A stretch of 58,324 nucleotides of DNA from an uncultured Rhodopila sp. (GTDB taxonomy: Bacteria > Pseudomonadota > Alphaproteobacteria > Acetobacterales > Acetobacteraceae): positions 1 through 58,324 of the forward strand of contig NZ_CAIWTY010000067.1 in assembly GCF_903915725.1 (NCBI RefSeq), in the 5' to 3' direction. Below are positions 27,051 through 35,906 of this stretch, piece by piece. Below the pieces are notes generated by a model. The model searched no databases and had not been told where the DNA came from. It was given only the letters and a program-made list of their open reading frames with translations. Positions within the stretch are counted from its first letter, which is position 1. Each line of letters opens with the position of its first letter. The position numbers were made by a program, and so were the translations under genes.

Positions 27051-28631
27051 TCAAGTGTCTTTCCTGACATTCCAGAACAGGGCGAAGCCGTTCAGCACGC
27101 CGGTCAGTTTTGTCGAATACGCCGTCGCCTGGAGGTACTGCCCGAGCGGCAGATACGGCAGCTCCTCGAACGCCGCCGCCTGGATTTCGCGAGCAACCTG
27201 TCGCTGGCCGGCCAGATTGGGGGCATCGAACCACGCCTCGCGCAACGTTTCGATCCGTGGAATGTCGGGCCAGCCGATCCAGGCGCCGGCGCCGTTGGTG
27301 CGGAGCGCAAGTTCGCCGGCGGGAGTCAGCATGTCGGTGCCGGCCCAGGCGGTGCAGAAGGCGCTCCAGCCGCCTTGCTCCACCGGGTCCTTCTTGACCC
27401 GGCGCTGATTGACGCTGCCCCAGTCGGTCGCAACGTAATCGACGTTCATGCCCGACCGTTGCAGCATGTCCGCCACCACGTCCGCCATCGCCTTCAGCAC
27501 CGGGAAGTCGGTGGCAGCGAGCAGAACGACCTTCTCGCCATGGTAGCCGGCGGCCTTCAGGTCGCGCTTCACCTTGTCGTAGTCGCGTGGGGTCGTTAGC
27601 GCCGACAAGCCGACATCGCTGGCCATCGGCGTGCCCGGGCAGAAGAACCCGGTGGGCGTATGGGACATTGCGGGATCATCCGTTGCCACCGCCGTCATGA
27701 TGTCCTGCTGATCGACCGCGCCGAGCAGGGCGCGCCGGATCGCCGGGTTGTTGAACGGCGGCTGCACGAAGTTGAAGCGCAGCATCGCCATCTGGCCGGA
27801 CGGGTCCTGCACAGCGACCTTCAGGTTCTTCGCCTTGCGCAGCAACGGCAGCAAATCGGCCGTCGCATAGTCCCACCAATCCTGCTCGCCGCTTTGCAGC
27901 GCGGCGGAGGCAGTGGAGGCGTCGCTGATGGTGGTCCATTCCACCCGATCGAAATTCGCGATCTTCGGCCCGGCGGTCCAGTCGGGCTTGCCACCGCCGC
28001 GCGGGACATAGCCGGCGAACCGCTCATACGCAGCCTTGGCGCCGGGGATGCGGTCCCTGGCGAGGAAGCGATACGGGCCGCTGCCGACGATTTCGGTGAT
28101 CTGGGTAAAGGCGTCGGTCTTAGCCAGCCGCTCCGGCATCATCGCCGGCATCAGCGACGGCGACTTGCCGAGCGCATCCGGCAGCAGCGGGAACGGCTTC
28201 TTCAGGCGGAAACGGATGGTCTTGTCGTCGGGCGCGGACAGTTCGTCGGTCGCCGCCAGCAGCGCCTGGCCGAACGCGTCCCGCTTGCCCCAGCGGTTGA
28301 TCGAGGCGACGCAATCGCGCGCCAGCACCTTCTCGCCATCGTGCCATGTCAGCCCGTCGCGCAGGGTCAGCGTCCACAGCTTGCCGTCGTTTTCGATGAC
28401 ATGGCCCGCGACCATCTGCGGCGAGGCGGCGTAGGTGCTGTCCTGGCCATACAGCGTGTCGAACACCATGAATCCATGGTTCCGCGTGACATACGCCGTG
28501 GTCCAGATCGGGTCCAGGACCACCAGATCGGCCTGCGGAATGAAACGCAACAGCCGCGTGCCCTGGGATCGGGCGACCGACGGAGCCGCCAGGGCAGCGG
28601 CCGAGGTTGCGAGGAAGGCGCGGCGCTTCAT
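27051..28631 (-). CDS. ABC transporter solute-binding protein, family 5
   Basis: A 526-residue periplasmic binding protein of the oligopeptide/dipeptide (SBP_bac_5) type. The N-terminus MKRRAFLATSAAALAA has a twin-Arg followed by a hydrophobic core, so it may be a Tat substrate. The domain contains GLTWHDGEKVLARDCVASI and FRLKKPFPLLPDAL, conserved in the family. The permease and ATPase genes are not adjacent, so the importer is orphaned here. The ligand could be a peptide or another small solute. Confidence 0.88.
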   Translation of the reverse strand: MKRRAFLATSAAALAAPSVARSQGTRLLRFIPQADLVVLDPIWTTAYVTRNHGFMVFDTLYGQDSTYAASPQMVAGHVIENDGKLWTLTLRDGLTWHDGEKVLARDCVASINRWGKRDAFGQALLAATDELSAPDDKTIRFRLKKPFPLLPDALGKSPSLMPAMMPERLAKTDAFTQITEIVGSGPYRFLARDRIPGAKAAYERFAGYVPRGGGKPDWTAGPKIANFDRVEWTTISDASTASAALQSGEQDWWDYATADLLPLLRKAKNLKVAVQDPSGQMAMLRFNFVQPPFNNPAIRRALLGAVDQQDIMTAVATDDPAMSHTPTGFFCPGTPMASDVGLSALTTPRDYDKVKRDLKAAGYHGEKVVLLAATDFPVLKAMADVVADMLQRSGMNVDYVATDWGSVNQRRVKKDPVEQGGWSAFCTAWAGTDMLTPAGELALRTNGAGAWIGWPDIPRIETLREAWFDAPNLAGQRQVAREIQAAAFEELPYLPLGQYLQATAYSTKLTGVLNGFALFWNVRKDT

Positions 28632-28782
28632 GGTTTGGATTCCCTTGCCAGACGGCGCGGGTATAGCAGCGATGGGCGGAACGAACGAGAGGGGGCGGGC
28701 GCGGGAGCGGATGCAGGCGGCTTCCCCCTTGCCGATCAGCCGCTATAGGATGGCGGCAACCCACCACGAGGGAGGCCAAACC

Positions 28783-29412
28783 ATGGACGCCATCGGCAGC
28801 GATCACCTGGTCCGGGATGAAGCCACGCTGAAGGCGATCTACGGCGAGTCCGCCCCCGCCTCGATCTTCAAGGAAGTCGATTTCCTCCACCCGCATTACC
28901 GCGCGATGATCGAAGCCTCGCCCTTCATGGTGATCGCCACCAGCGGGCCGGAGGGCCTGGATGCCTCGCCGCGCGGCGACCCCGCCGGCTTCGTCCATAT
29001 CCTGGACGACAAGACCCTGCTGATCCCCGACCGCCGCGGCAACAACCGCATCGACAGCCTCAGGAACATCATCCGCGACGACCGTGTCGGACTGCTGTTC
29101 CTGATCCCCGGCATCGGCGAAACCCTGCGCGTCAACGGCCGCGCCGCGATCTCCGTCGCACCCGAGCTTATCGGCCGCTTCCCCTACCAGGGCACCCTGC
29201 CCCGCACCGTCATCGTGGTGCGGGTCGAAGCCGTCTACTTCCAGTGCCCTAAAGCCCTGGTCCGCTCCGACCTGTGGAACCCGGAGAAGCACATCATCCG
29301 CAAGGACCTGCCGAGCACCGGCACCATCCTGAAGGACGTCACCGCCGGGCGCGCCGGCGGCGAGCAATATGACCGCGACTACCCCGAACGGATGCGCGCC
29401 ACGATCTACTGA
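28783..29412 (+). CDS. PPOX-type FMN flavoprotein
   Basis: A 209-residue pyridoxamine-phosphate-oxidase-like split-barrel protein, close to the MSMEG_1061 family. The FMN-binding core runs over HPHYRAMIEASPFMVIATSG, LDASPRGDPAGFV, IPDRRGNNRIDSLRNI and the C-terminal CPKALVRSDLW. These proteins bind FMN or F420 and reduce varied substrates; the precise reaction is unknown. The ATG at 28783 follows GGGAGG. It is followed 23 bases later by a thioesterase gene. Confidence 0.88.
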   Translation: MDAIGSDHLVRDEATLKAIYGESAPASIFKEVDFLHPHYRAMIEASPFMVIATSGPEGLDASPRGDPAGFVHILDDKTLLIPDRRGNNRIDSLRNIIRDDRVGLLFLIPGIGETLRVNGRAAISVAPELIGRFPYQGTLPRTVIVVRVEAVYFQCPKALVRSDLWNPEKHIIRKDLPSTGTILKDVTAGRAGGEQYDRDYPERMRATIY

Positions 29413-29435
29413 GCGGAAACAACGGGACCACCGCC

Positions 29436-29879
29436 ATGGACGCACTCGTACGCCTGCAACAGACGCCCTTGCCGTTCGCCACGCTGCTCGGCATCCGCTT
29501 CACCAGCGCCTCGCCGGAGCGGGTCACGGCCGAACTTGTCGTGCGAGACGAGCTCTGCACCCGCCCCGCGGTGCTGCATGGGGGCGCCATCATGGCCTTT
29601 GCCGACACGCTCGGCGCCGCCGCGACGATCCTCAACCTGGCGCCCGAGGCGGCCACAACGACGATCGAATCCAAGACCAACTTCGTCGCCCCCGCCCCGG
29701 TGGGCAGCACGGTGCGTGGCGAGACCACCCCGCTGCATCGCGGGCGGCGGACGATGGTCTGGCAAACGCGAATCACGACAGAGGCAGGCCGCCTGGTCGC
29801 GCTGGTAACCCAAACGCAGATGGTGCTGGATTCTTCCGGCGAACAACCGAAAGGCAAGACGCGAGGCGAAGGCCCTTAA
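29436..29879 (+). CDS. PaaI-family hot-dog thioesterase
   Basis: A 147-residue thioesterase with the PaaI signature L-H-G-G-A-I-M-A-F-A-D-T (about 48-59), whose Asp and Gly residues form the active site between dimer subunits, and ESKTNFVAPAPVG (about 77-89) as the second conserved strand. It hydrolyses aryl- or acyl-CoA thioesters. It is the second gene after the PPOX flavoprotein and likely shares its promoter. Confidence 0.88.
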   Translation: MDALVRLQQTPLPFATLLGIRFTSASPERVTAELVVRDELCTRPAVLHGGAIMAFADTLGAAATILNLAPEAATTTIESKTNFVAPAPVGSTVRGETTPLHRGRRTMVWQTRITTEAGRLVALVTQTQMVLDSSGEQPKGKTRGEGP

Positions 29880-29993
29880 ACGTCATTGTCCGCGCGGCAT
29901 GTCCCCAGCGAAGGCGGGCCTGGCAGGTGTCGCCACACCATCGGTTCCACACCACGCGCTGAGCGATAGGCCGAACGCCCGACCGAAAGAACT

Positions 29994-30011
29994 CATTGAT
30001 CTGCATCAATG
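29994..30011. promoter_or_regulatory. FNR/FixK-type operator
   Basis: A perfect TTGAT-N4-ATCAA (29996-30009), extended to 7-bp arms CATTGAT/ATCAATG, matches the consensus for FNR/Anr/FixK regulators. Its centre is about 62 bases upstream of the hybrid kinase start codon, a normal distance for an activator site. The surrounding 60 bases are AT-rich. Function is inferred from the consensus alone. Confidence 0.65.
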
Positions 30012-30064
30012 TTAGCTATGATGTTTACAGCACAAACTAAAATCGCCAGATACGTGTTGATTGA

Positions 30065-32674
30065 ATGCCTTTTCCGGACGCTTTGGGAAACCGCCCAACC
30101 TTTCGTTCGAAATTTCGGCTGGTCGCGGTCATCGTTGTGACCGCGCTCATCCCTGTTGCGCTGTGGGGCTGGGTCGCTCTCGAAGGGCGAGCCGCCGCGC
30201 TGGAGATGGCGACGGCCGATCAGCGCCACGTCGTCGAGGCCGTTGCCGAACATGCCCTTAGGCTGTTGGATGCGCAGGCGTTGCTGCTTGACCTGATCGA
30301 ACAGGCTGCAGGCGAACGCGACTGTCAGGCGCTGCGTTCGGACGACCGGCTCCAGGCGTTCATCAGCCTCGCCACGCGCAAATCCGCGGGGACGGTATCG
30401 CTCCTGATTTTGAATGCCGATGGACACCAATGCATGGGCAGCATGGGCAACGGTCCGTTACAGATAGATGACCGAGATCGCAGCTTCCGGGAGTATTTCA
30501 GCGGCGCGCGGACCGCCGGCCCGGGCCAATATTATGTCGACCGGGCGATAGTCGGTATCATGTCCGGCCTTCCCATTTTCAATGTGGCGAAGCCGCGCAC
30601 GAAAGCCGGGGCTTTTGCCGGTGTCCTGCTGGCATCGGTCGATCTGACCGAATTGATCGAGTATTGGGGCAAGACACTCGACACCGCACATCAACAGCGG
30701 GTCAGCCTGCGCCGGCAGGATGGAGCAACCATTGCCCGGTCGTGGCCGCCGCTGGCACCTGCTGCCGATCCGGCGCTCGAGCAGCGGGTCGCAGCGGCCC
30801 TGACGACGCCGCAAGGCACCAACCGGGGCCGTTCAGTGATTGACGGCAGGCCGCGCCTCGGCGCCTGGCGCACGCTTACGGGCTGGAATGTGATCGTTGC
30901 GAGCAGCGTCAATGAGGACGACGTGCTGGCGCCATGGCGCAAGTTCACGCTCATCTATGGCCTCGTGGCGATGTTGATATCCGGGCTGCTTGCGGGGTTG
31001 GCATGGTCCCTGCTGCGGGAGCGGCATATCCTCGGGCGAGCCGTGCAGCAGCGAACCGGGGAGCTCCAGCAGACCACCGCGCTGCTCCGCTCCATCGGGA
31101 ACAGCTCACCCGACGCGATCTATGCGAAGGACAAGGACGGCCGTTTCCTGTTCGCCAATCCCGCCGTCCTCGCTGTCATCGGCAAGCCCGCGCACGAGGT
31201 GATCGGCCGGACCGACGCGGAGTGGCACGACAATCCGGACCAGGCCGCGGCAGTGATGGCGAATGACCGGCGCATCATCGAGAGCGGCCAGGGCGAGGTG
31301 CTGGAGGAGACCTGGACCGCGGCGGATCAGCGCAAGCGGGTGTTCCGTTCGGCCAAGGCACCGTTGCGAATGGAGGACGGCACGATCCTCGGCGTGGTCG
31401 CCGTGTCGAGCGACATCACGCCGCTCAAGGATGTCGAGGCTAAGCTTCGCACCCTGACAGTCGAGCTGGAAGCGCGGGTGCGCACGGAAGTGGCCGCGCG
31501 CGAGGACGCGCAGGCGCGCGCCGCCCATGCCCAGCGCATGCAGGCGCTCGGACAATTGGCGGGCGGCATCGCGCACGACTTCAACAACATCCTCCAGGCC
31601 GTGCAGGGTGCCGCCGGGCTCATCGAACGGCGCGCGGATAATCCGGCCAGCGTGAGGCGGTTCGCCCGCTCCGTGGCCGAGGCGGCGGAGCGGGGCGCCG
31701 CCGTCACCCGCCGCTTGCTCTCCTTCGCCCGTCGCGGCGACCTCCGGGCGGAGCGGATCGACCCGGCCGGGCTGCTGGACGGCTTGCGAGACGTCCTGGC
31801 GCAGACGCTCGGCACCCCGATTGCGGTGCGCGTCAAAGGCGCTGCCGGCCTGCCGTCCGTGATGGCCGATCGGCGTCAACTCGAGACCGTGCTGGTGAAT
31901 CTCGCAACCAACGCCCGCGACGCCATGGAGGAAGGCGGCACACTGACCCTGGCGGTTGCAGCGGAGGAGATCGCCGCGGACCGGGATGATCCGGCGGGGC
32001 TGAAGCCCGGCCGGTATGTCCGCCTGGCCGTTACGGACACCGGGACAGGCATGGACCCGGCCACATTGAATCGTGCGCAGGAGCCGTTCTTCACCACCAA
32101 ACCCCAGGACAAAGGCACGGGTCTCGGCCTGCCGATGGCCAAAGGCTTCGCCGAGCAAAGCGGCGGTGCACTGACAATCGAAAGCGCGCCCGGGCGCGGC
32201 ACCACCGTTACTCTGTGGCTGCCGGTGGCCGACGCGCGCAGCGAGGCGTCGCAGCCGCAGCCGGGTCTGGCGCCTGTCGCCGGCCTGAGCCGCCGTGTGC
32301 TCGTGGTCGACGACGAGGACGTGGTGCGCGAGACGCTGGTTGCCTCGCTTGAGGAAGCCGGCTTCGCCGTTCTGGCCGCCGGCAACGGCGCCGAGGCGCT
32401 GGCGCTGCTGGAGGCCGGAGAACCCGTGGATGCGCTCGTGACCGACCTCTCCATGCCGGGATTGGGTGGACTGGCGCTTATCAGCGAAGCCCAGGCCCGG
32501 CGCCCCGGCCTGCCCTCGGTGCTGTTGACCGGCTACGCCGGAGAGGCTGCCCATCTTGCGGTCAGCGGTGGACGACCCGCCGGCTTTTCGCTGCTGCGTA
32601 AGCCGGTCAGCACCGCCCAGCTCGTGGATCGCATCGAGATGGTGCTCGCCGCAAAGGCCGGTGCCGCGGAATAA
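30065..32674 (+). CDS. Membrane hybrid histidine kinase (Cache-PAS-HK-REC)
   Basis: An 869-residue hybrid sensor kinase. A membrane segment at about 17-39, a periplasmic Cache-like sensor (about 40-295) and a second membrane segment (about 297-320) precede a PAS domain (about 340-460). The HisKA box LAGGIAHDFNN has the phospho-accepting His at 504. The HATPase region ends in DTGTGMDP ... GLGLPMAKGFAEQSGG, and a C-terminal receiver has its phospho-acceptor Asp at 794 (VTDLSMPG) and Lys in RKPV. It is closely related over its PAS-HK-REC half to the kinase at 43221. Its output partner is not known; a lone receiver at 38821 is one candidate. An FNR-type box upstream suggests oxygen control. Confidence 0.92.
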   Translation: MPFPDALGNRPTFRSKFRLVAVIVVTALIPVALWGWVALEGRAAALEMATADQRHVVEAVAEHALRLLDAQALLLDLIEQAAGERDCQALRSDDRLQAFISLATRKSAGTVSLLILNADGHQCMGSMGNGPLQIDDRDRSFREYFSGARTAGPGQYYVDRAIVGIMSGLPIFNVAKPRTKAGAFAGVLLASVDLTELIEYWGKTLDTAHQQRVSLRRQDGATIARSWPPLAPAADPALEQRVAAALTTPQGTNRGRSVIDGRPRLGAWRTLTGWNVIVASSVNEDDVLAPWRKFTLIYGLVAMLISGLLAGLAWSLLRERHILGRAVQQRTGELQQTTALLRSIGNSSPDAIYAKDKDGRFLFANPAVLAVIGKPAHEVIGRTDAEWHDNPDQAAAVMANDRRIIESGQGEVLEETWTAADQRKRVFRSAKAPLRMEDGTILGVVAVSSDITPLKDVEAKLRTLTVELEARVRTEVAAREDAQARAAHAQRMQALGQLAGGIAHDFNNILQAVQGAAGLIERRADNPASVRRFARSVAEAAERGAAVTRRLLSFARRGDLRAERIDPAGLLDGLRDVLAQTLGTPIAVRVKGAAGLPSVMADRRQLETVLVNLATNARDAMEEGGTLTLAVAAEEIAADRDDPAGLKPGRYVRLAVTDTGTGMDPATLNRAQEPFFTTKPQDKGTGLGLPMAKGFAEQSGGALTIESAPGRGTTVTLWLPVADARSEASQPQPGLAPVAGLSRRVLVVDDEDVVRETLVASLEEAGFAVLAAGNGAEALALLEAGEPVDALVTDLSMPGLGGLALISEAQARRPGLPSVLLTGYAGEAAHLAVSGGRPAGFSLLRKPVSTAQLVDRIEMVLAAKAGAAE

Positions 32675-32853
32675 AGCCCATCGGCGGTGAGTTTGACCCG
32701 GAAGCAACGCCGCCTTTATCGTCGTGGCGGGCGCCGCCCCCGCCATCCACGCCTTCGGCCCGAACGGCACGGGGGATGGCTGTCTAGCCTGCTCCGGCCA
32801 ACGTTAAAAGGCCAGGCGGCTCGGTTCGGAGCGCAAGACCGGGAAGGCGACCA
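32675..32853. repeat. Intergenic region with a dispersed repeat unit
   Basis: About 180 bases after the hybrid kinase. At about 32735-32780 there is an inverted copy of the ggcgtggatgg repeat family also seen at window start and at 38.7 kb. No gene is supported. Confidence 0.45.
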
Positions 32854-33417
32854 ATGCCGCAACTCGCCGACGCTCTCCGATCCTGGCACGATTTCTACAC
32901 CCTCTTCGGCACCGCCTCGGCCACTCTCATCGGCCTGCTCTTCGTCGCCGCCTCCGTCGGCACCGGCGTCTTCTCAGCCGATCGGCGGGCGGCGCAGCGG
33001 GTGTTTTTGACGGCGAGCGTGGTGGATTTCAGCCTGATCCTGGCCGCCTCCCTGATCATCATGGCGCCGCTGCCGGGATGGATCGCGCCCGGCGGGATGA
33101 TCTTGGCGTGCGGCCTGTGCGGCCTGGGCTACTCCGCCGTGGTGTGCCGCGACACGCTGCGCGACGGGTTGCTCCACAAGCTCGATCTGGAAGACCGGAC
33201 CTGGTACATCGCCCTGCCGCTCGGCGGCTACCTCTGCCTGGCGGGGTCGGGCGCGGCGTTGGCCCTGCAATCGCAGCCGGCCTGCACCGCGCTGGCCGTC
33301 TCGATGGGGTTGCTGCTGGCAGCCGGCATCCGCAACGCCTGGGACATCACGCTGTGGAGCATGTCGCGCCGCGGCCAGCCTCCATCTCCGCCAGAAAACC
33401 CGCCGCACGCGCCCTGA
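32854..33417 (+). CDS. Four-helix membrane protein of unknown function
   Basis: A 187-residue protein with about four to five hydrophobic helices (near 18-38, 52-72, 78-98, 120-138 and 142-160) and the N-terminal WHDFYTLFGTASATLIGLLFVA seen in a family of uncharacterised bacterial membrane proteins. The start is the ATG at 32854, preceded by GGAAGG. Its last 71 bases overlap the 3' end of the convergent photolyase-like gene on the other strand. Confidence 0.75.
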   Translation: MPQLADALRSWHDFYTLFGTASATLIGLLFVAASVGTGVFSADRRAAQRVFLTASVVDFSLILAASLIIMAPLPGWIAPGGMILACGLCGLGYSAVVCRDTLRDGLLHKLDLEDRTWYIALPLGGYLCLAGSGAALALQSQPACTALAVSMGLLLAAGIRNAWDITLWSMSRRGQPPSPPENPPHAP

Positions 33418-34903
33418 TGGCGGCGCGGCGCTCCGCCGGCATGCGCTCCCAGTTGCGCAGCGGCATCGACATCCGCACGTTCGAGGCGAACCGCTCGGCA
33501 TGGCGCGCAATAAAGTCCCAGTAGAGGAAATTGAACGGACAGGCCCTCGGCCCGGTCGCGTCCTTCACCTCATAGGCACAGCCGCGGCAGTAATCGCTCA
33601 TGCGGTTGATGTAGGCGCCCGAGGCCGCATAAGGCTTCGAGCCGAGCACGCCGCCATCGGCGAACAGCGCCATGCCGCGCGTGTTCGGCATCTCCACCCA
33701 TTGATAGGCATCGGCGTAGACGGACAGATACCACTCATCGACCGCGTCCGGATGCAGCCCCGCCAGCAGCGCGAAGTTGCCCGTCACCATCAGCCGCTGG
33801 ATGTGGTGCGCATAGGCATCCTGCCGCGTCTGCCCGACCACGTGCCGGATGCAGGCCATGTCCGTCCGGCCGCTCCAGTAGAACTCCGGCAGCGCCCGGG
33901 TCGCGCCCAGCGCGTTCAACGCCCCGTATTCCGGCATCCGCAGCCAGTAGATGCCGCGCACATACTCGCGCCAACCGATGATCTGCCGGATGAAGCCCTC
34001 CGCGGCGTTCAATGGCACGCGCCCGGACCGCCACGCCGTCTCCACCGCGCGGCACACCGCCGTCGGGTCGAGCAGCCCGATATTCAACGCCGGAGAAATG
34101 ACCGCATGAAACAACACCGGCTGCCCGCTGTGCATCGCATCCTGCCAGTCGCCAAAGCCCGGCAGCCGGCGGGCGATGAAATCGTCCAGCCCCGCCCGGG
34201 CATCCTTCGCCGTGACCGCAAACCGGAACCCGTCGAGCTCGCCGAAGCCGTTGGTGAAGCGCCGCCGCACCAGTTCGATCACCTCCGCGGTCGCCGCGTC
34301 CGGCACGAAACCCTGGGCGTCCGGAACCGCCACCGACTCCGGCAGGCGCTTGCGGTTCTCCGCGTCGAAATTCCACCGCCCGCCCTCCGGTTCGTTATCC
34401 GGAGTTATCAGCAGCCCGGTGCGCCGCCGCATGTCGCGGTAGAAGAACTCCATGCGCAAACCGTTGCGGCCGCCCGCCCAGCGGCGGAAATCCGCGATCG
34501 AACAAACGAACCGCGTGTCCGGCCGGATCTCCACAGCGTCGGCCCAGCCGAGCATGTCCTGCAGCACGCGATACTCGCCCGGCTCGGTCGTCACCACCTG
34601 GCGCGGCTGCAATGCCGCGATGGCGCGGCCAACCTCGCCGCGCAAGCTGCCGGTGTTGTCCGGATCGTCCAGCGTCACGTAGCGCACACGCACCCCGCGC
34701 GCCGCCAGCGCCCGGGCGAAATGCCGCATCGCCGCCAGCACCAACACGATCTTCTTCAGGTGGTGCGGAACATAGGTGCATTCGTCCAGCACCTCCGCCA
34801 TCAGCACCACGTCGTGGCGCGGATCGAGGCCCTCCAGCGCCGCGATTTCCGGCGACACCTGGTCGCCAAGTATCACCCGAAGCGTCTCGATCGGCTTGTC
34901 CAT
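33347..34903 (-). CDS. Iron-sulfur bacterial cryptochrome/photolyase (FeS-BCP)
   Basis: A 518-residue photolyase-related protein of the FeS-BCP (CryB/PhrB) class. The N-terminal alpha/beta domain starts TLRVILGDQVS; the helical FAD domain contains FIRQIIGWREYVRGIYW (about 310-326) and WVEMPNTRGMALFADGG. The cluster-binding Cys residues are visible in YCRGCAYEV and ACPFN near the C-terminus, with a further Cys in the MACIRHVVG segment. Members repair (6-4) photoproducts or act as blue-light sensors. The ATG at 34903 follows GGGACGGGA and gives the usual length of about 510; longer upstream starts are less likely. It overlaps the convergent membrane gene by 71 bases. Confidence 0.9.
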   Translation of the reverse strand: MDKPIETLRVILGDQVSPEIAALEGLDPRHDVVLMAEVLDECTYVPHHLKKIVLVLAAMRHFARALAARGVRVRYVTLDDPDNTGSLRGEVGRAIAALQPRQVVTTEPGEYRVLQDMLGWADAVEIRPDTRFVCSIADFRRWAGGRNGLRMEFFYRDMRRRTGLLITPDNEPEGGRWNFDAENRKRLPESVAVPDAQGFVPDAATAEVIELVRRRFTNGFGELDGFRFAVTAKDARAGLDDFIARRLPGFGDWQDAMHSGQPVLFHAVISPALNIGLLDPTAVCRAVETAWRSGRVPLNAAEGFIRQIIGWREYVRGIYWLRMPEYGALNALGATRALPEFYWSGRTDMACIRHVVGQTRQDAYAHHIQRLMVTGNFALLAGLHPDAVDEWYLSVYADAYQWVEMPNTRGMALFADGGVLGSKPYAASGAYINRMSDYCRGCAYEVKDATGPRACPFNFLYWDFIARHAERFASNVRMSMPLRNWERMPAERRAAIRARAAGFLAEMEAGRGATCSTA

Positions 34904-35050
34904 TCCCGTCCCGGCTATCATACCGGGCACACATGGGCCGCCTGGCGGATTGGCAAACCCCGGGTCAGTGCGGGTAGCCCGGCGCGCCCGCATAGCCTAT
35001 CGGGATAACGGGCGGCGAGAGAACGGTTTGGCCGGGGCGTCGTTCTCTCA

Positions 35051-35131
35051 TCGTCATGGCCCGGCTTGTCCGGGCCACCTATCGGGGCACTGTGCTGGAA
35101 TAGGTGGCCCGGACAAGTCTGGCCACGACGA
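35051..35131. repeat. Long imperfect inverted repeat between genes
   Basis: Arms of 32 bases (35051-35082 and 35100-35131) pair with few mismatches around a 17-base loop. Each arm carries tggcccgg, a central cttgtcc/ggacaag and ggccacc. It resembles mobile palindromic intergenic elements of alphaproteobacteria and would fold into a strong hairpin in either transcript. It lies between the photolyase start and the RRM gene stop, so it could also end RRM-gene transcription. Confidence 0.6.
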
Positions 35132-35189
35132 ATGGGGAGAATGCCATCCTCTGCCTAGTCGCTTGTCCTCATAGTATGGGCGCGCCCGG

Positions 35190-35600
35190 CTAACTCGGGT
35201 CGTCGCTCGCTGGCTCGTCGGTCGCTTCCGCTGACCGGTGGTTGCCGCGTGGCGGAACCACTCGTCGGCGCGGCGCCGGTTGTCGCGTATCGTAACTACC
35301 TGGGCGAGCGGGTCGAGCCGCGCTATCCGCTCTGCCGGTTGCGGATTCAGTGTCCGATGGCGCCAGATTGAGCTTCAGAGTTCGCTCAAAAAACTCGCTG
35401 TCGTTGCGAGCGGCGATGGCGGCGTCCGCTTCACTGGCGCCGGACATGTAAACAAACGCGAAACCGCGCGCGCGGCCGATCGCTTTATCGATTGGCAGTT
35501 CAACCTTGAGGACTTCGCCAAAGCGAGAAAATGCCGCCGCAAGAGCTTGCTCGTCCGCGTAGTGGGAGAGGTTACCGACGTATATTATGGTTGTGCTCAT
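35190..35600 (-). CDS. RNA-recognition-motif (RRM) protein
   Basis: A 136-residue protein with one RRM at about 4-82: RNP2 IYVGNL (6-11) and RNP1 RGFAFVYM (about 45-52), each with the expected aromatic residues. The tail is a disordered Ser/Ala/Pro/Arg-rich stretch. Such bacterial RRM proteins resemble cold-induced RNA-binding proteins of cyanobacteria and some proteobacteria. The 5' region is about 300 bases long and AT-richer, compatible with post-transcriptional regulation. Targets unknown. Confidence 0.9.
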   Translation of the reverse strand: MSTTIIYVGNLSHYADEQALAAAFSRFGEVLKVELPIDKAIGRARGFAFVYMSGASEADAAIAARNDSEFFERTLKLNLAPSDTESATGRADSAARPARPGSYDTRQPAPRRRVVPPRGNHRSAEATDEPASDDPS

Positions 35601-35906
35601 TATTGCCGTCCGGATAGCAAGGTCAGATATAGACCGGTTTTTAACGATAATGTATCTGCAATTTTTGCCTCCGCCGCTCCCGAGGCGGATGCCCGGGTCA
35701 TGATTCCGTGCAGCAGAATGAAAAAATTGCGGGCGGAGCCGCTTGCGGTTGAACCGGCGCCGATCGTCGGCCGCTGCGGCGATTGACGATAGTCGGGACC
35801 TCGTGGCGGGAAAGACCCACCCGCGGACGTGCCAACATCCCGTCGGAGTTTTTCATCGTCCGCGGGGGACGACAAGCCGCGCGCGGCATGCCATGATGAG
35901 ATCACG
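35601..35906. other. Divergent intergenic region
   Basis: About 305 bases between the RRM gene and sixA. It contains an AT-rich stretch next to the RRM start (likely its promoter and leader) and a GC-rich hairpin cctccgccgctcccgaggcgg near 35668. No protein-like frame with a ribosome binding site was found. Confidence 0.4.

Noticed and set aside
31106..32770. 554-codon frame opposite the first hybrid kinase
   Set aside because: A shadow of the kinase coding sequence with no recognisable domain.
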